Assembly (NCBI RefSeq): GCF_028291725.1
Contig: NZ_JAQGNT010000045.1
Coordinates: 45,626-109,625 of the forward strand
Source of the DNA: Hydrocarboniphaga sp.
GTDB lineage: Bacteria; Pseudomonadota; Gammaproteobacteria; Nevskiales; Nevskiaceae
Length of the DNA: 64,000 nt
Direction: 5' to 3'
A model generated the notes under the pieces. The model worked only from the letters and a program-made list of their open reading frames with translations. It had not been told where the DNA came from and ran no database searches. Position 1 is the stretch's first letter; each line of letters starts with the position of its first letter. Below are positions 36,344 to 45,258 of the stretch, piece by piece. The translations under genes and the position numbers were made by a program.

Positions 36344-37048
36344 TTACGCCTTGCGCTTTACCGGCTTCTTCTTTGTGGCGACGACCTTGGACATCTTCTT
36401 TGCGGTACCGGCGGGTTTCGCCTTCGCAGTCGCTGCTGTCATCGATGCTGCAACGGTTTCAAGCCCGATCAGGAAGCTGCGCAGCGTGGCCATGAACAGC
36501 TCTTCCTCGCCAAGCAGGTTGGCGCGCATCGCAGCGGCCAGATGCGGCAGCTTGGTGCGATCGAACAGGGGCATCGGTTCGATCGAACGTGCACGATACG
36601 CGGCTTCGAACAAAGCGGCGCCGAAAGTCAGCTTCTCGGTGCCTTCAAGCATCACCAGGTGAAGTTCCGGCGGCAATGGAGAGGGCGCGAGCCAGTAATC
36701 GTAGGCTGCCAGCAGCGTATGGCGCGGGAAGAATTGCAGCAGAAGCAGAGCGGCATTCGGATGCGCAAGGATCGAGCGCCGGGTCGCAACCGACAGCTCG
36801 ACCATTGCCTCTTTCCAGTCGAGGGTCTTCGGGTCTGGGGCCTTCACGTCAAGCAGGATCAGTCTCGCCACTTCCTCCAGTAGTTCGGCCTTGTGCTTGA
36901 AGTGGTAGTACAGCGACGGCGCCTTGACGCCAAGTCGGCTCGCCACCATCTCCAGGCTCAGTGCATCGAGCCCATGCACATCGATCACGCCCAGCGCAGC
37001 GCGCGCGGCACGCTCACGCGATATCAGCGGTTTGACAGGTCGACCCAA
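36344..37048 (-). CDS. TetR-family regulator with Lys/Ala-rich C-terminal tail (paralogue 1)
   Basis: 234 residues from a TTG start. It opens MGRPVKPLISRERAARAALG. The HTH reads LSLEMVASRLGVKAPSLYYH followed by FKHKAELLEEVARL. The tail from about residue 205 is rich in Lys and Ala (AKAKPAGTAKKMSKVVATKK), like histone-H1-type tails. It is strikingly similar to the divergent neighbour at 37344: GRPxKxLISRExAARAAL, GVKAPSLYxHF, RRSILAHPNAALLLLQFFPR and EKLTFGxALFEA are shared. It could therefore have arisen by inverted duplication. Confidence 0.9.
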   Translation of the reverse strand: MGRPVKPLISRERAARAALGVIDVHGLDALSLEMVASRLGVKAPSLYYHFKHKAELLEEVARLILLDVKAPDPKTLDWKEAMVELSVATRRSILAHPNAALLLLQFFPRHTLLAAYDYWLAPSPLPPELHLVMLEGTEKLTFGAALFEAAYRARSIEPMPLFDRTKLPHLAAAMRANLLGEEELFMATLRSFLIGLETVAASMTAATAKAKPAGTAKKMSKVVATKKKPVKRKA

Positions 37049-37168
37049 AACCCAGCACTCCTGGCGATGCCGTCGGCGCTCCGGCGCAGCCGGCAGCCAA
37101 GGCGAATGGATGAGTAAACTTGAACATTACGGGATGCAAGCGGATGCAGCCAGCGCGGCCCCGCCAAA

Positions 37169-37181
37169 TTAGTCCGACTAA
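37169..37181. promoter_or_regulatory. Palindrome TTAGTCCGACTAA between paralogous tetR genes
   Basis: A 13-bp perfect inverted repeat in the 295-base gap between the two divergent TetR genes (37049-37343). GAGTAAACTTG (37112-37122) and GACTAAACTTG (37176-37186) form a direct repeat overlapping it. These are candidate auto-regulatory operators. I see no other gene in the gap. Confidence 0.45.
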
Positions 37182-37343
37182 ACTTGCCTCTTCGCTTGCC
37201 GGGCAAGCGGACCTGTCGTCCGGCACGATGGTGGCTTGGAGCTTCAGCAGTGGCAGCTTCTTGCGTTAGGCTGCTGCATTACGCTGGTAACGCCGACCGG
37301 CAGAGGCCGGGGCGCGCTGCGGTTTCTCAATACAGGACTATCC

Positions 37344-38075
37344 GTGGGCAGGCCAGCGAAGGCACTCATTTCGCGCGAGAGCGCGGCACGCGCGGCGCTC
37401 AAGCTGATCGACGAGCGCGGGCTAGACGTACTCAGCCTGGAGCTGATCGCCAAGCGTCTCGGTGTAAAAGCACCGTCGCTGTATCACCATTTCCATGACA
37501 AGGCCGAGATCCTGGCCGAGGTGGCGCGCCTGCTCCTGCTCGACGTCCGCATCCCGGCGTCGACCGGCGACGACTGGAGGGATCGTGCAGTCGAGGTGAG
37601 CCTCCGCACCCGGCGCTCGATTCTCGCCCACCCCAATGCGGCGCTGCTGCTGCTGCAGTTCTTCCCCCGGTATCAGCTACTGGGGGCCTACGACTACTGG
37701 GCCGGCCAGTTTTCACTACCACCGGATCAGCGCCTCACTCTCATTGAGGGCCTGGAGAAACTGACTTTCGGCTCGGCGCTGTTCGAGGCCAGCAGTATGG
37801 CGCGCGGCATCGAGCCGATGCCGGCGGTCGACCCAGTGCAGCTACCGGATCTGGCGGCTGCGGTGAAGGCGAATCAGCTCAGTAGCGAAGGCATGTTCGT
37901 CGACTCGATCCGGCGGCTGATCTCTGGCTTCACTGTCGAGCCGGCTGCTGGTCAAAGCGGCGCCGTGGAGAAGATCGCCGGCAAACGCAAGATCGCCGCT
38001 ACGCCCGGGCGAGCTGCATCAACCCGTGCTTCTACAGGCAAATCCGGCACGAAGCGCTCCGGCAAGACCCGATAA
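37344..38075 (+). CDS. TetR-family regulator with basic C-terminal tail (paralogue 2)
   Basis: 243 residues from GTG at 37344, chosen because it aligns with the start of paralogue 1 (MGRPAKALISRESAARAAL). The HTH is LSLELIAKRLGVKAPSLYHH plus FHDKAEILAEVARL. The C-terminal tail (KIAGKRKIAATPGRAASTRA, then TGKSGTKRSGKTR) is basic and of low complexity. It reads towards the thiolase-like/crotonase fusion gene, 172 bases away, with a GATTAT-CTA-ATAATC palindrome in between. It is a likely local regulator of that operon (inference). Confidence 0.9.
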   Translation: MGRPAKALISRESAARAALKLIDERGLDVLSLELIAKRLGVKAPSLYHHFHDKAEILAEVARLLLLDVRIPASTGDDWRDRAVEVSLRTRRSILAHPNAALLLLQFFPRYQLLGAYDYWAGQFSLPPDQRLTLIEGLEKLTFGSALFEASSMARGIEPMPAVDPVQLPDLAAAVKANQLSSEGMFVDSIRRLISGFTVEPAAGQSGAVEKIAGKRKIAATPGRAASTRASTGKSGTKRSGKTR

Positions 38076-38133
38076 CGCGAGCATGCATGCCGGTGACGCA
38101 TGCTTGCTTGTCGCCGGCAAGGGCCACGGCTAA

Positions 38134-38148
38134 GATTATCTAATAATC
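38134..38148. promoter_or_regulatory. Palindrome GATTATCTAATAATC upstream of the fusion gene
   Basis: A perfect 15-bp inverted repeat with a 3-base centre, 100 bases before the ATG of the thiolase-like/crotonase fusion. It contains ATTATCTAAT, one base from the reverse complement of the ATTAGATTAT box found at 36131 and 55099. Confidence 0.55.
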
Positions 38149-38247
38149 ATAGGCTCGAATTCCTTCGCCACGACATTCCGATGTCGCGTTCTGGACCTAC
38201 CCGCTTTTTCCGGGCCGACATCAGCTAAAGCCGCACAGGAGAGATGC

Positions 38248-40581
38248 ATGGCAGCGCCCGAGACCACAGCGGTGATCGTCGGCATCGGTGAATTCGTCGA
38301 TCGACCCGAGCGAGCGGCCGACGCACTGGAGCCGGTGGCCCTGATGGCGCAGGCACTGCGAGCCGCCGATGCCGATAGCGGTGGCACGCTGTTGCAGCAG
38401 GTCGAATCGCTGGAACTGATCGGCCTGGTTTCCTGGCGCTACCGCGATCCGGTGAACCTGCTGTGCGAGCGGCTCGGCATCCAGCCGGCGCGCCGCGTCA
38501 ATGCCAGCATGGGCGGCGAAACACCGATCCGGCTCATCCATGAAGCGGCGGTGCGCATCAGCCAGGGTGAGCTGACGACGGCGGCAATCGTCGGCGGTGA
38601 AGCGATGCATGCGGTGACGCGCTCGCGAAAGGAAGGCGTGAAGCCTGCCTGGACGCCGCTGGCGTCAAAACAGGACGCGGTGCGCTTTCCGTCGAGCAGC
38701 TTCGAGACCAGCCCAATCGCAAGGCAGATCGGCGTGACCGATCCGGCGCAGATTTACCCCCTGTACGAAATGGCGACTCAGGCGGCGTGGCAACAGTCGC
38801 CGGTCGAAGCGCAGCGGGAATCAGCGCAGCTCTGGGCGCAGTTCGCCGGCGTCGCCGCGGACAATACTCACGCCTGGATTCGCAGTGCGCCCTCGGCCGA
38901 TGCGATCGCGACCGTGTCGGAGCAGAACCGGCTGATCAACTGGCCCTACCCGAAATTCATGGTCGCCAATCCGATGGTCAACCAGGCGGCGGCGGTGATC
39001 GTCACCAGCCTCGCGCAGGCTCGCAAGGCGGGCATACCGGAGAACCGGCTGATCCATATCTGGGGCGGTGCCAGCGCGAAGGAACCGGAAGACTATCTGA
39101 AGCGCGACCGCTACGATCGCAGCAGCGCGCAGAGCGCGGTGTTGAAAAAGGTCGTCGACATGGTGGGCGGCGATGCTCGCCGCTTCGATCGCCTGGAGCT
39201 GTATAGCTGCTTCCCGGTGGTGCCGAAGATGGCGCTGCGTACGCTCGGCCTGGATCCGAAACAGCACGCGCCGACAGTCACCGGCGGCCTGAGCTTCTTT
39301 GGCGGACCGCTGAACAACTACATGACGCATGCCGTCTGCGCAATGGTGCGCACGCTGCGCGAACATCCGTCCGAGATCGGCCTGCTCTATGGCCAGGGCG
39401 GCTTCGTCAACAAGCATCACGCGCTAATCGTCAGTACGCAGCCGCCGGAGACGGCGCTCGCTGCTGACTATTCGGTGCAGGACGTCGCCGATCAGAATCG
39501 CGATATCGTGCCGCCGCTGGCCGACGCCGGCTATCATGGCCCGGCCACGGTCGAGACTTATACGATCCTGTATGGGCGCGATGGCGAGCCGCTGCAGGGC
39601 GTGGTCGTCGCGCGCAATCCGGCCGGCGAGCGCGTGATGGCGCGCGTACCGACGCGTGACGCCGCAAGCCTGCAGTTGCTGGCTAGCAATGAGCGCTCTG
39701 CGGTCGGATCAGAAGGACAGGTGCGGATCGACACCTTCAATCTGCCGGTATGGGAAGCCGGCGCCGCGCCACGCGACCGCCAGCGCATTGAGCGCCAGTT
39801 CTGCAAAGTCGAGCGCGAAGGTCCGCTGACCATCGTCACGATCAATCGACCCGAGGCGATGAATTCGCTGCATCCGGACAGCAATGCCGAACTGGCGGAA
39901 ATTTTCGACGAGTTCGAGTCCGACTCCGAGCAATGGGTCGCGATCATCACCGGCGCCGGCGACCGCGCGTTTTCCTCCGGCAATGATCTGAAGTACATGG
40001 CCAAGGCGATGGCGTGCGGAGCCAGCATCGAGCCACCGGCGAAAGGCTTCGCCGGCCTGACCAACCGCCACAGCCTGAACAAGCCGGTGATCGCGGCGGT
40101 CAACGGCATCGCGATGGGCGGCGGTTTCGAAATCGCCTTGGCTTGTGACCTGATCATCGCATCGAGCAACGCGAAGTTCGCACTGCCCGAGCCGAAAGTC
40201 GGCGTCGCCGCGGTGGCCGGTGGCCTGCTGCGCCTGCCTCAGCAGATCGGCATCAAGCGCGCGATGAGCCTGATACTGACCGGCCGCAGCGTATCGGCAG
40301 AGGAAGGCCTGGAGCTGGGCTTCGTCAACCAGGTGACCGCACCCGAAAACCTGATGCAGGAGGCTAGGCGCTGGGCCGGCGAGATTGCGGCCTGCAGTCC
40401 GATGTCGATCCGCGCCTCCAAAGAGATCGTGCAGCGCGGTCTCGACGAACCGACGCTGGCCATAGCCTACGAAAACCAGATGACTTATCCGGCCGCACGC
40501 GCGCTGTTCCGGTCATCAGATTTTCGCGAAGGGCCGATGGCGTTCGCGCAGAAGCGCGCACCGCGATGGAAAAGCGAATAA
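38248..40581 (+). CDS. Fusion of thiolase-like protein and enoyl-CoA hydratase
   Basis: 777 residues in one uninterrupted frame. Residues 1-500 are a thiolase-superfamily protein of the type with an extra C-terminal domain (VGIGEFVDRP, ASMGGETPIRLIHEAA, GGEAMHAVTRSR, LYSCFPVVPKMA, TVTGGLSFFGGPLNNY, GLLYGQGGFVNKHHA). The nucleophilic Cys position is not Cys. Residues from about 520 on are a complete crotonase (INRPEAMNSLHPD, ITGAGDRAFSSGNDLKY, VNGIAMGGGFEIALACD, ALPEPKVG) that keeps both catalytic glutamates, alone among the crotonases in this window. GGAGAG precedes the ATG. The pairing suggests channeling of an enoyl-CoA between hydration and a C-C bond step. Confidence 0.92.
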   Translation: MAAPETTAVIVGIGEFVDRPERAADALEPVALMAQALRAADADSGGTLLQQVESLELIGLVSWRYRDPVNLLCERLGIQPARRVNASMGGETPIRLIHEAAVRISQGELTTAAIVGGEAMHAVTRSRKEGVKPAWTPLASKQDAVRFPSSSFETSPIARQIGVTDPAQIYPLYEMATQAAWQQSPVEAQRESAQLWAQFAGVAADNTHAWIRSAPSADAIATVSEQNRLINWPYPKFMVANPMVNQAAAVIVTSLAQARKAGIPENRLIHIWGGASAKEPEDYLKRDRYDRSSAQSAVLKKVVDMVGGDARRFDRLELYSCFPVVPKMALRTLGLDPKQHAPTVTGGLSFFGGPLNNYMTHAVCAMVRTLREHPSEIGLLYGQGGFVNKHHALIVSTQPPETALAADYSVQDVADQNRDIVPPLADAGYHGPATVETYTILYGRDGEPLQGVVVARNPAGERVMARVPTRDAASLQLLASNERSAVGSEGQVRIDTFNLPVWEAGAAPRDRQRIERQFCKVEREGPLTIVTINRPEAMNSLHPDSNAELAEIFDEFESDSEQWVAIITGAGDRAFSSGNDLKYMAKAMACGASIEPPAKGFAGLTNRHSLNKPVIAAVNGIAMGGGFEIALACDLIIASSNAKFALPEPKVGVAAVAGGLLRLPQQIGIKRAMSLILTGRSVSAEEGLELGFVNQVTAPENLMQEARRWAGEIAACSPMSIRASKEIVQRGLDEPTLAIAYENQMTYPAARALFRSSDFREGPMAFAQKRAPRWKSE

Positions 40582-40604
40582 TGCAGACGAGCAGGAGCCG
40601 CAAA

Positions 40605-41828
40605 ATGGATCTGATCTGGAGTGCCGATGACCTCGCCTTTCAGCAGGAAGTACGAGCTTTCTTCGACTGCGAAATGGATGGTGATCTGCGCCAGGCCGGT
40701 CAGCGCATGACCAGCGTCTACGCCGACCACCATGCCTCGATCGCGCTGCAGAAAAAGCTGGCCGCTCGCGGCTGGGGGGCGCCGATGTGGGCAAAGGAAT
40801 ACGGCGGCTGTGACTGGAGCGTGGTCCAGCGCTATCTGTTCACGCGCGAACGCCTTGCCGCTGGCGCGCCTCATCCACCTTTCGGCATTCACATGATCGG
40901 TCCCTCGCTGATCGCGTACGGAACGGACGAACAGAAAGCCTATTTTCTGCCACGAACGCTGAGCGGCGATATCCTGTGGTGCCAGGGCTACTCGGAACCG
41001 GGTTCCGGCTCCGACCTCGCCTCGCTACAGATGCCGGCGATCGACGACGGTGATGACCTGGTTTGCAGCGGCTCGAAGATCTGGACCACGCATGCGCACG
41101 TCGCCAACTGGATGTTCGGCCTGGTGCGCACATCCACGGAGTCAAAGCAGCAGCAGGGCATCACTTTCGTGCTGATCGACATGCACAGCCCTGGTGTCAG
41201 CGTGCGACCGATCGTGATGTCGTCCGGCGAGCATATCCAGAACCAGGTGTTCTTCGACCAGGTGCGCATTCCGAAGAAGAACGTGCTCGGCTCCATAGGC
41301 GGCGGCTGGAGCATTGCCAAGTTCCAGCTCGAATTCGAGCGCAGCAATCTGGCTGCCGCGCCGGAGCTGCAGCTCCGCATCGACGAGCTACGCGCCTTCG
41401 CCGCAACGGTGCCGGGCGATGACGGCGAATGGCTGATCGACGAGCCGGCGTTTGCGCACAAGCTCGCGAGCGCGCGCATGCGCGCTTCGACTCTGGAGAT
41501 CTACGAACTGCGTGCGCTGTCAGCAATATCGAGCGGCGCTTCGCCCGGCCTCGCCGCTTCAGTCATGAAAACCCTGGGTACCGAGCTGAGCCAGCATGTG
41601 ACCGAGCTGGCGCTGGAAGCCGCCGGCCATTACGGCCGCGCCTATCAGCCGCAGCAGCTGCGTGCGGGAGGTGATGTCGTGCTCGCACATGGCAAGGGAC
41701 AGACCGTAGGCCCGCTGCCGGCCGCGCTGGCACCGCTGCGCTACCTCAACGACCGGGCCGGCACGATCTACGCCGGCTCCAACGAAATCCAGCGCAACAT
41801 CCTGGCGAAAGCCGCGCTCGGCCTGTAG
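40605..41828 (+). CDS. Acyl-CoA dehydrogenase
   Basis: 407 residues from ATG 40605 with AGGAG upstream; an ATG at 40581 overlapping the fusion gene's stop (TAATG) is an alternative. Family motifs are WCQGYSEPGSGSDLASLQ (FAD and substrate binding), GSKIWTTHAHVANW, FFDQVRIPKKNVLG, and IYAGSNEIQRNILAKAALGL. It resembles subunits of the heteromeric dehydrogenases of steroid side-chain degradation. The usual YGGxGY-type segment reads YGRAYQPQQLRAGG. A partner subunit is not adjacent. It would make the enoyl-CoA used by the crotonase half of the fusion protein. Confidence 0.92.
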   Translation: MDLIWSADDLAFQQEVRAFFDCEMDGDLRQAGQRMTSVYADHHASIALQKKLAARGWGAPMWAKEYGGCDWSVVQRYLFTRERLAAGAPHPPFGIHMIGPSLIAYGTDEQKAYFLPRTLSGDILWCQGYSEPGSGSDLASLQMPAIDDGDDLVCSGSKIWTTHAHVANWMFGLVRTSTESKQQQGITFVLIDMHSPGVSVRPIVMSSGEHIQNQVFFDQVRIPKKNVLGSIGGGWSIAKFQLEFERSNLAAAPELQLRIDELRAFAATVPGDDGEWLIDEPAFAHKLASARMRASTLEIYELRALSAISSGASPGLAASVMKTLGTELSQHVTELALEAAGHYGRAYQPQQLRAGGDVVLAHGKGQTVGPLPAALAPLRYLNDRAGTIYAGSNEIQRNILAKAALGL

Positions 41829-41853
41829 ACGCGGGCTTGGCTTTGAATCCAAT

Positions 41854-41934
41854 GTAGGGCCTGCTGTGGGGCGACAGTCGAGGTCCAGGATCGAACTTGA
41901 AGTTCTCGTGAAATAGCCGACGCGCCAGCCCTAC
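41854..41934. repeat. Possible REP-like element bounded by GTAGGGC/GCCCTAC
   Basis: 7-bp terminal arms at 41854-41860 and 41928-41934 with an inner palindrome GAACTTGAAGTTC (41893-41905). It fills the convergent gap between the acyl-CoA dehydrogenase and the acyl-CoA synthetase stop codons and partly overlaps the latter. The GTAGG/CCTAC ends match the form of the repeats at 36229 and 51562. Confidence 0.4.
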
Positions 41935-43481
41935 TTGCCGCCAGCTATCGCGCGCGGACAGTCGTGCAAGGATCGATAAAGCGCATCGAGATCGTGCCGG
42001 GGCAATTTTCCGGTGGTGGTTCTCGGCAGCGGCTTGGGGCTGAGAATGATTTCGCGGGGCGCCTTGTAATCGCCCAGCAGCCGCCGGCTCTCCTTCAGCA
42101 GGGTCTCGGGGTCCAGCGTCGCAGGACCATGCACGGCGGCCACTACGCGCTCGCCCCAGCGCTCGTCGGGCCGGCCGAAAACCAGCACCTCGGATAGCCC
42201 CAGTAGTTCTCCCATCGCGCGTTCGACTTCCGCCGGGTAGACGTTGACGCCGCCGCTGATCAGCATGTTCTTCTTGCGGTCGACTACCTGCAGATGGCCC
42301 TCGTCGTCGACGATGCCCATGTCGCCAGTCTGAAACCACCCGTCGTTCCAGGCGCTCCGATTGGCGTCGTCGTTTTGCCAATAGCCCTGCATCACCTGCT
42401 GACCGCGAATCTGGATTTCGCCGGCCTCGTTCGGCGCACACGCCGTGCCGTCGTCACGGCAGAGCTTCAGGTCGATTGACTGCAGCGGCCAGCCGCAGCT
42501 CCATGGCTTGCGACGCGCGACGTCCGCGTTCGGAACCGCGATCAATCCACAACCTTCGCTGCAGCCGTAGACCTGTCGCAGCAGCACGCCTTTGGTGAGC
42601 CAGGTCTGCAGCAGAGCCTCCGGCACCGGAGCGCCGCCGATCATCGACGTGCGCAGCTTGCGGATATCGGCGTCCGCAAACCCCTTGCAGGCGGCGATGC
42701 GCTCGAACAGCACCGGCACGCCGGCCAAGCAGGTGATGCCTTCGGTCACGAACAGGTGCAGGGCCCGTTCGGCGTCCAGCCCCTCCTCGATATAGATGCA
42801 GCCTCCGACGATATAGGCCGGCATAAACACGCTGATCACGCCGCCCGTGAACGCGAACGGCGCCAGCATCAGCACCCGCTCATCGCTGGTCCATTCCAGC
42901 GCAGTGATCTGACCCAGCGCGAAGGTCTGGATGTTCTGGTGAGTCAGTACGACGCCTTTGGGCAGGCCAGTGGAGCCCGAGGTGAAGCAAAGCGCGGCGG
43001 CATCGTCCGATGCGACGGATGTCAGCACCGGTCCCGTAAAGCTCGCCACTGCTTGCTTCCAGCGCATTGGCGGCACGCCGGGCCTGTCGACCGTGTATAG
43101 GCTCACTTCGTCGCAGTCGGATTGAAGATCCGCCTGTTCGGCGCCGAGTTTGCCGATCAGCGATGGCAGCGTCACGACCAACTTGACCGATACCTGCGCC
43201 GCGATCTGCCGCAGTTCATGTTCGCCGTAGCGGGTATTGAGAGGAACGATGATCGCGCCTGCCTTCAAGGTCGCGATCAGCGTGATGGCCCATTCCATCG
43301 AGTTCGGCAACATGCAGCCCACGCGATCACCCGGCATGACGCCAAGCCTGATCAAGCTCGCGGCCACGGTATCGGCGGCCCGATCGAGTTGTGCCCAGGT
43401 CATGACTACGCCCTTGTGCTGCAGGGCCGGGCTGTCGGCGCGGAACCGCGCCCAATAATCCGAAAAGCGGCCAAGATTCAT
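41931..43481 (-). CDS. AMP-forming acyl-CoA synthetase
   Basis: 516 residues from ATG 43481; an upstream TTG at 43541 would overlap the crotonase and is less likely. Motifs are LCFTSGSTGLPKGVVLTH, QVYGCSEGCGLIAVP, GYWQNDDANRSAWNDGWFQT, TGDMGIVDDEGHLQVVDRKK, SGGVNVYPAEVERAMGELLG, and KPLPRTTTGKLPRHDL with the catalytic Lys. It is paralogous to 24778 (shared FTGGVISxxxPxxxxGG and GGVNxYPAEVERAM). It is the last gene of the P450-Rieske-NMO-crotonase-synthetase operon. Confidence 0.93.
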   Translation of the reverse strand: MNLGRFSDYWARFRADSPALQHKGVVMTWAQLDRAADTVAASLIRLGVMPGDRVGCMLPNSMEWAITLIATLKAGAIIVPLNTRYGEHELRQIAAQVSVKLVVTLPSLIGKLGAEQADLQSDCDEVSLYTVDRPGVPPMRWKQAVASFTGPVLTSVASDDAAALCFTSGSTGLPKGVVLTHQNIQTFALGQITALEWTSDERVLMLAPFAFTGGVISVFMPAYIVGGCIYIEEGLDAERALHLFVTEGITCLAGVPVLFERIAACKGFADADIRKLRTSMIGGAPVPEALLQTWLTKGVLLRQVYGCSEGCGLIAVPNADVARRKPWSCGWPLQSIDLKLCRDDGTACAPNEAGEIQIRGQQVMQGYWQNDDANRSAWNDGWFQTGDMGIVDDEGHLQVVDRKKNMLISGGVNVYPAEVERAMGELLGLSEVLVFGRPDERWGERVVAAVHGPATLDPETLLKESRRLLGDYKAPREIILSPKPLPRTTTGKLPRHDLDALYRSLHDCPRAIAGGK

Positions 43482-43506
43482 GCGGCAAGATCCGGTTGCA
43501 AGTGGG

Positions 43507-44268
43507 TCAACGTTGGGGGTGTTCTGCAAGGAAGGCCTCAAACAACTTGCCGGGCCGGCCTGGCCGCAGCGGACCGTTCATCAGCGCATTCTCGGCCGCG
43601 TAGGCGTCCGGGTAACTGCGCCCGACGTTGGCCTGGATCATCGCCTTGTGCCCGCAAACGGCCGCAGCGGGATTGGACGCGATCAGCGACGCGATCTCGA
43701 TCGATTTCGCCAGTACCTGATCGTCGGCGACCACGTGATTCAGCAGGCCCGCCTGCAGCGATTCATCGGCACCGATGCGCCGGCTGGTCATCGTGAATTC
43801 GAGCGCCTTCGCGTGGCCGACGATCTGCGGCAACTGCCAGGTATTGTTGACGCCGGCGTAGGCAGCCGCGGTGAAGCGGAAATCCGTGCGGCTGCAACCG
43901 ACGCGGATATCGAGCACCGACGCCAGGATCGCACCGCCCCCGTGCGCGACGCCGTTGATGGCGCCGACCATCGGCTTCGAGTAGAACGCCACTTCGCCCA
44001 TCAGGTTCTGACGCTCGACATAGTTGACGAGCATGCGATCTTCGTCATAAGACTCAAGCTCCTTGACGTCGTAACCGGCGCTGAAGGCTTTTTCTCCGGC
44101 ACCGGTGATGACGATCGCGCGGACCTCGCGATCGGTTTTGAGCAGCCGCAGCATTGCGCCGAGATGGCGTTGCAGCGTGGTGGTGATCGCATTGCGGACG
44201 GCGGGCCGGTTCAACGTGATTAGCGCCACGCCTTCCGCCGGCCGCTCGAGCAGCAGTTCCTCGTTCAT
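43507..44268 (-). CDS. Enoyl-CoA hydratase/isomerase family protein (crotonase)
   Basis: 253 residues from ATG 44268 with GGAGAG upstream. LITLNRPAVRNAI, ITGAGEKAFSAGYDVKELE, AINGVAHGGGAILASVLDIR and FRFTAAAYAGVNNTWQLPQ. Both hydratase glutamates are missing, replaced in the same way as in the paralogue at 27577. Conserved DIRVGCSR and NNTWQLP in the two copies hint at a distinct active site. It is followed by the synthetase with 25 bases between them. Confidence 0.88.
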   Translation of the reverse strand: MNEELLLERPAEGVALITLNRPAVRNAITTTLQRHLGAMLRLLKTDREVRAIVITGAGEKAFSAGYDVKELESYDEDRMLVNYVERQNLMGEVAFYSKPMVGAINGVAHGGGAILASVLDIRVGCSRTDFRFTAAAYAGVNNTWQLPQIVGHAKALEFTMTSRRIGADESLQAGLLNHVVADDQVLAKSIEIASLIASNPAAAVCGHKAMIQANVGRSYPDAYAAENALMNGPLRPGRPGKLFEAFLAEHPQR

Positions 44269-44287
44269 CGATGTCTCTCCGGCTTCG

Positions 44288-45238
44288 TCATTCGGGTGTT
44301 GCGGCCTGGTATTGCTGCTCGACGATCCGTACCAGATCTTCGACGCTTCGGATCGAATCGACGCCCGCAACGCTGTGCCCCGCACTCCAAAGATCCGTCC
44401 ATCGTCGCGGGCCTTCCGCCGATGCGCCACTGCCGTACATCTCGGCGGCGATCTGCGCGGACGTCCCCTCCGACAACTTTTCCGGATCCAGGCCGCAGGC
44501 CACGATCGACGGGCGCAGCATGTTCGTCGGCAAGCCGGTGAATGCGGAAGTCAGCTGCACATCATCCAGCGATCCACTCAGCAGCATCTGCTTGTAGCCA
44601 TCGGAGGCAAGGCTCTCGGTCGTCGCAATGAACCGCGTGCCCATGTAGGCCAAGTCGCATCCCAGGACGCGCGCCGCTCGCAGCGCGTAGCCGTCACTGA
44701 TGCCGCCGGCAAGAACCAGGGGACCATTGAAGAAGGCGCGAACCGCACGGGCGAAGGCGAATCCGTTGGCCCAACCGGTCTGGCCTCCGGCGCCCGCGGT
44801 CAGCAGGATCAGGCCGTCCGCTCCCGAGGCCAGCGCCTTCTCTGCATGACGAACCGAGGCCACATCGGCGAACACCGTGCATCCGATATCGTGCAGCTGC
44901 CGCACGGCGGGTGCCGGGCTGCCGACGCTGGTGATGACCATCTCGACGCGATGGCGCACCAGGCAGGCCAGCTCCTGCCGCAGATTGTCACGCCGCATGA
45001 TCAGGTTGGGGCAAAACGGGGCCGGCTCGACGCCACTGCGATCCTGTGCCTGCTGCAGGTTCAATCGTATTTGTGCCAGCCATGCGTCCAGTTCGTCCAT
45101 GGATCGGCAATTGGCCGTTGGAAACGCGCCGATGACGCCGTTGATGCAGGCCGCCGAAACCAGTCCGGGGCCGGACACGCGGAACATCGGCGCCGCGATC
45201 AGCGGCAGCCGCAAACGCCGGGCCCAGGTCGACTGCAT
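44288..45238 (-). CDS. Nitronate monooxygenase-family flavoprotein
   Basis: 316 residues, TIM-barrel FMN protein. LIAAPMFRVSGP at the N-terminus, VITSVGSPAP, FADVASVRHAEKALASGADG, TAGAGGQTGWANG, GPLVLAGGISDG and DLAYMGTRFIAT. The residue usually His in GGHTG is Gln here (GGQTG), so classical nitronate oxidation is doubtful. Members of this superfamily also include enoyl reductases. Its position between Rieske and crotonase genes suggests a CoA- or ring-related oxidoreduction. The ribosome site is weak; the gap to the Rieske stop is 20 bases. Confidence 0.85.
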   Translation of the reverse strand: MQSTWARRLRLPLIAAPMFRVSGPGLVSAACINGVIGAFPTANCRSMDELDAWLAQIRLNLQQAQDRSGVEPAPFCPNLIMRRDNLRQELACLVRHRVEMVITSVGSPAPAVRQLHDIGCTVFADVASVRHAEKALASGADGLILLTAGAGGQTGWANGFAFARAVRAFFNGPLVLAGGISDGYALRAARVLGCDLAYMGTRFIATTESLASDGYKQMLLSGSLDDVQLTSAFTGLPTNMLRPSIVACGLDPEKLSEGTSAQIAAEMYGSGASAEGPRRWTDLWSAGHSVAGVDSIRSVEDLVRIVEQQYQAATPE

Positions 45239-45258
45239 GGGATCGATTTCCGGACCGG

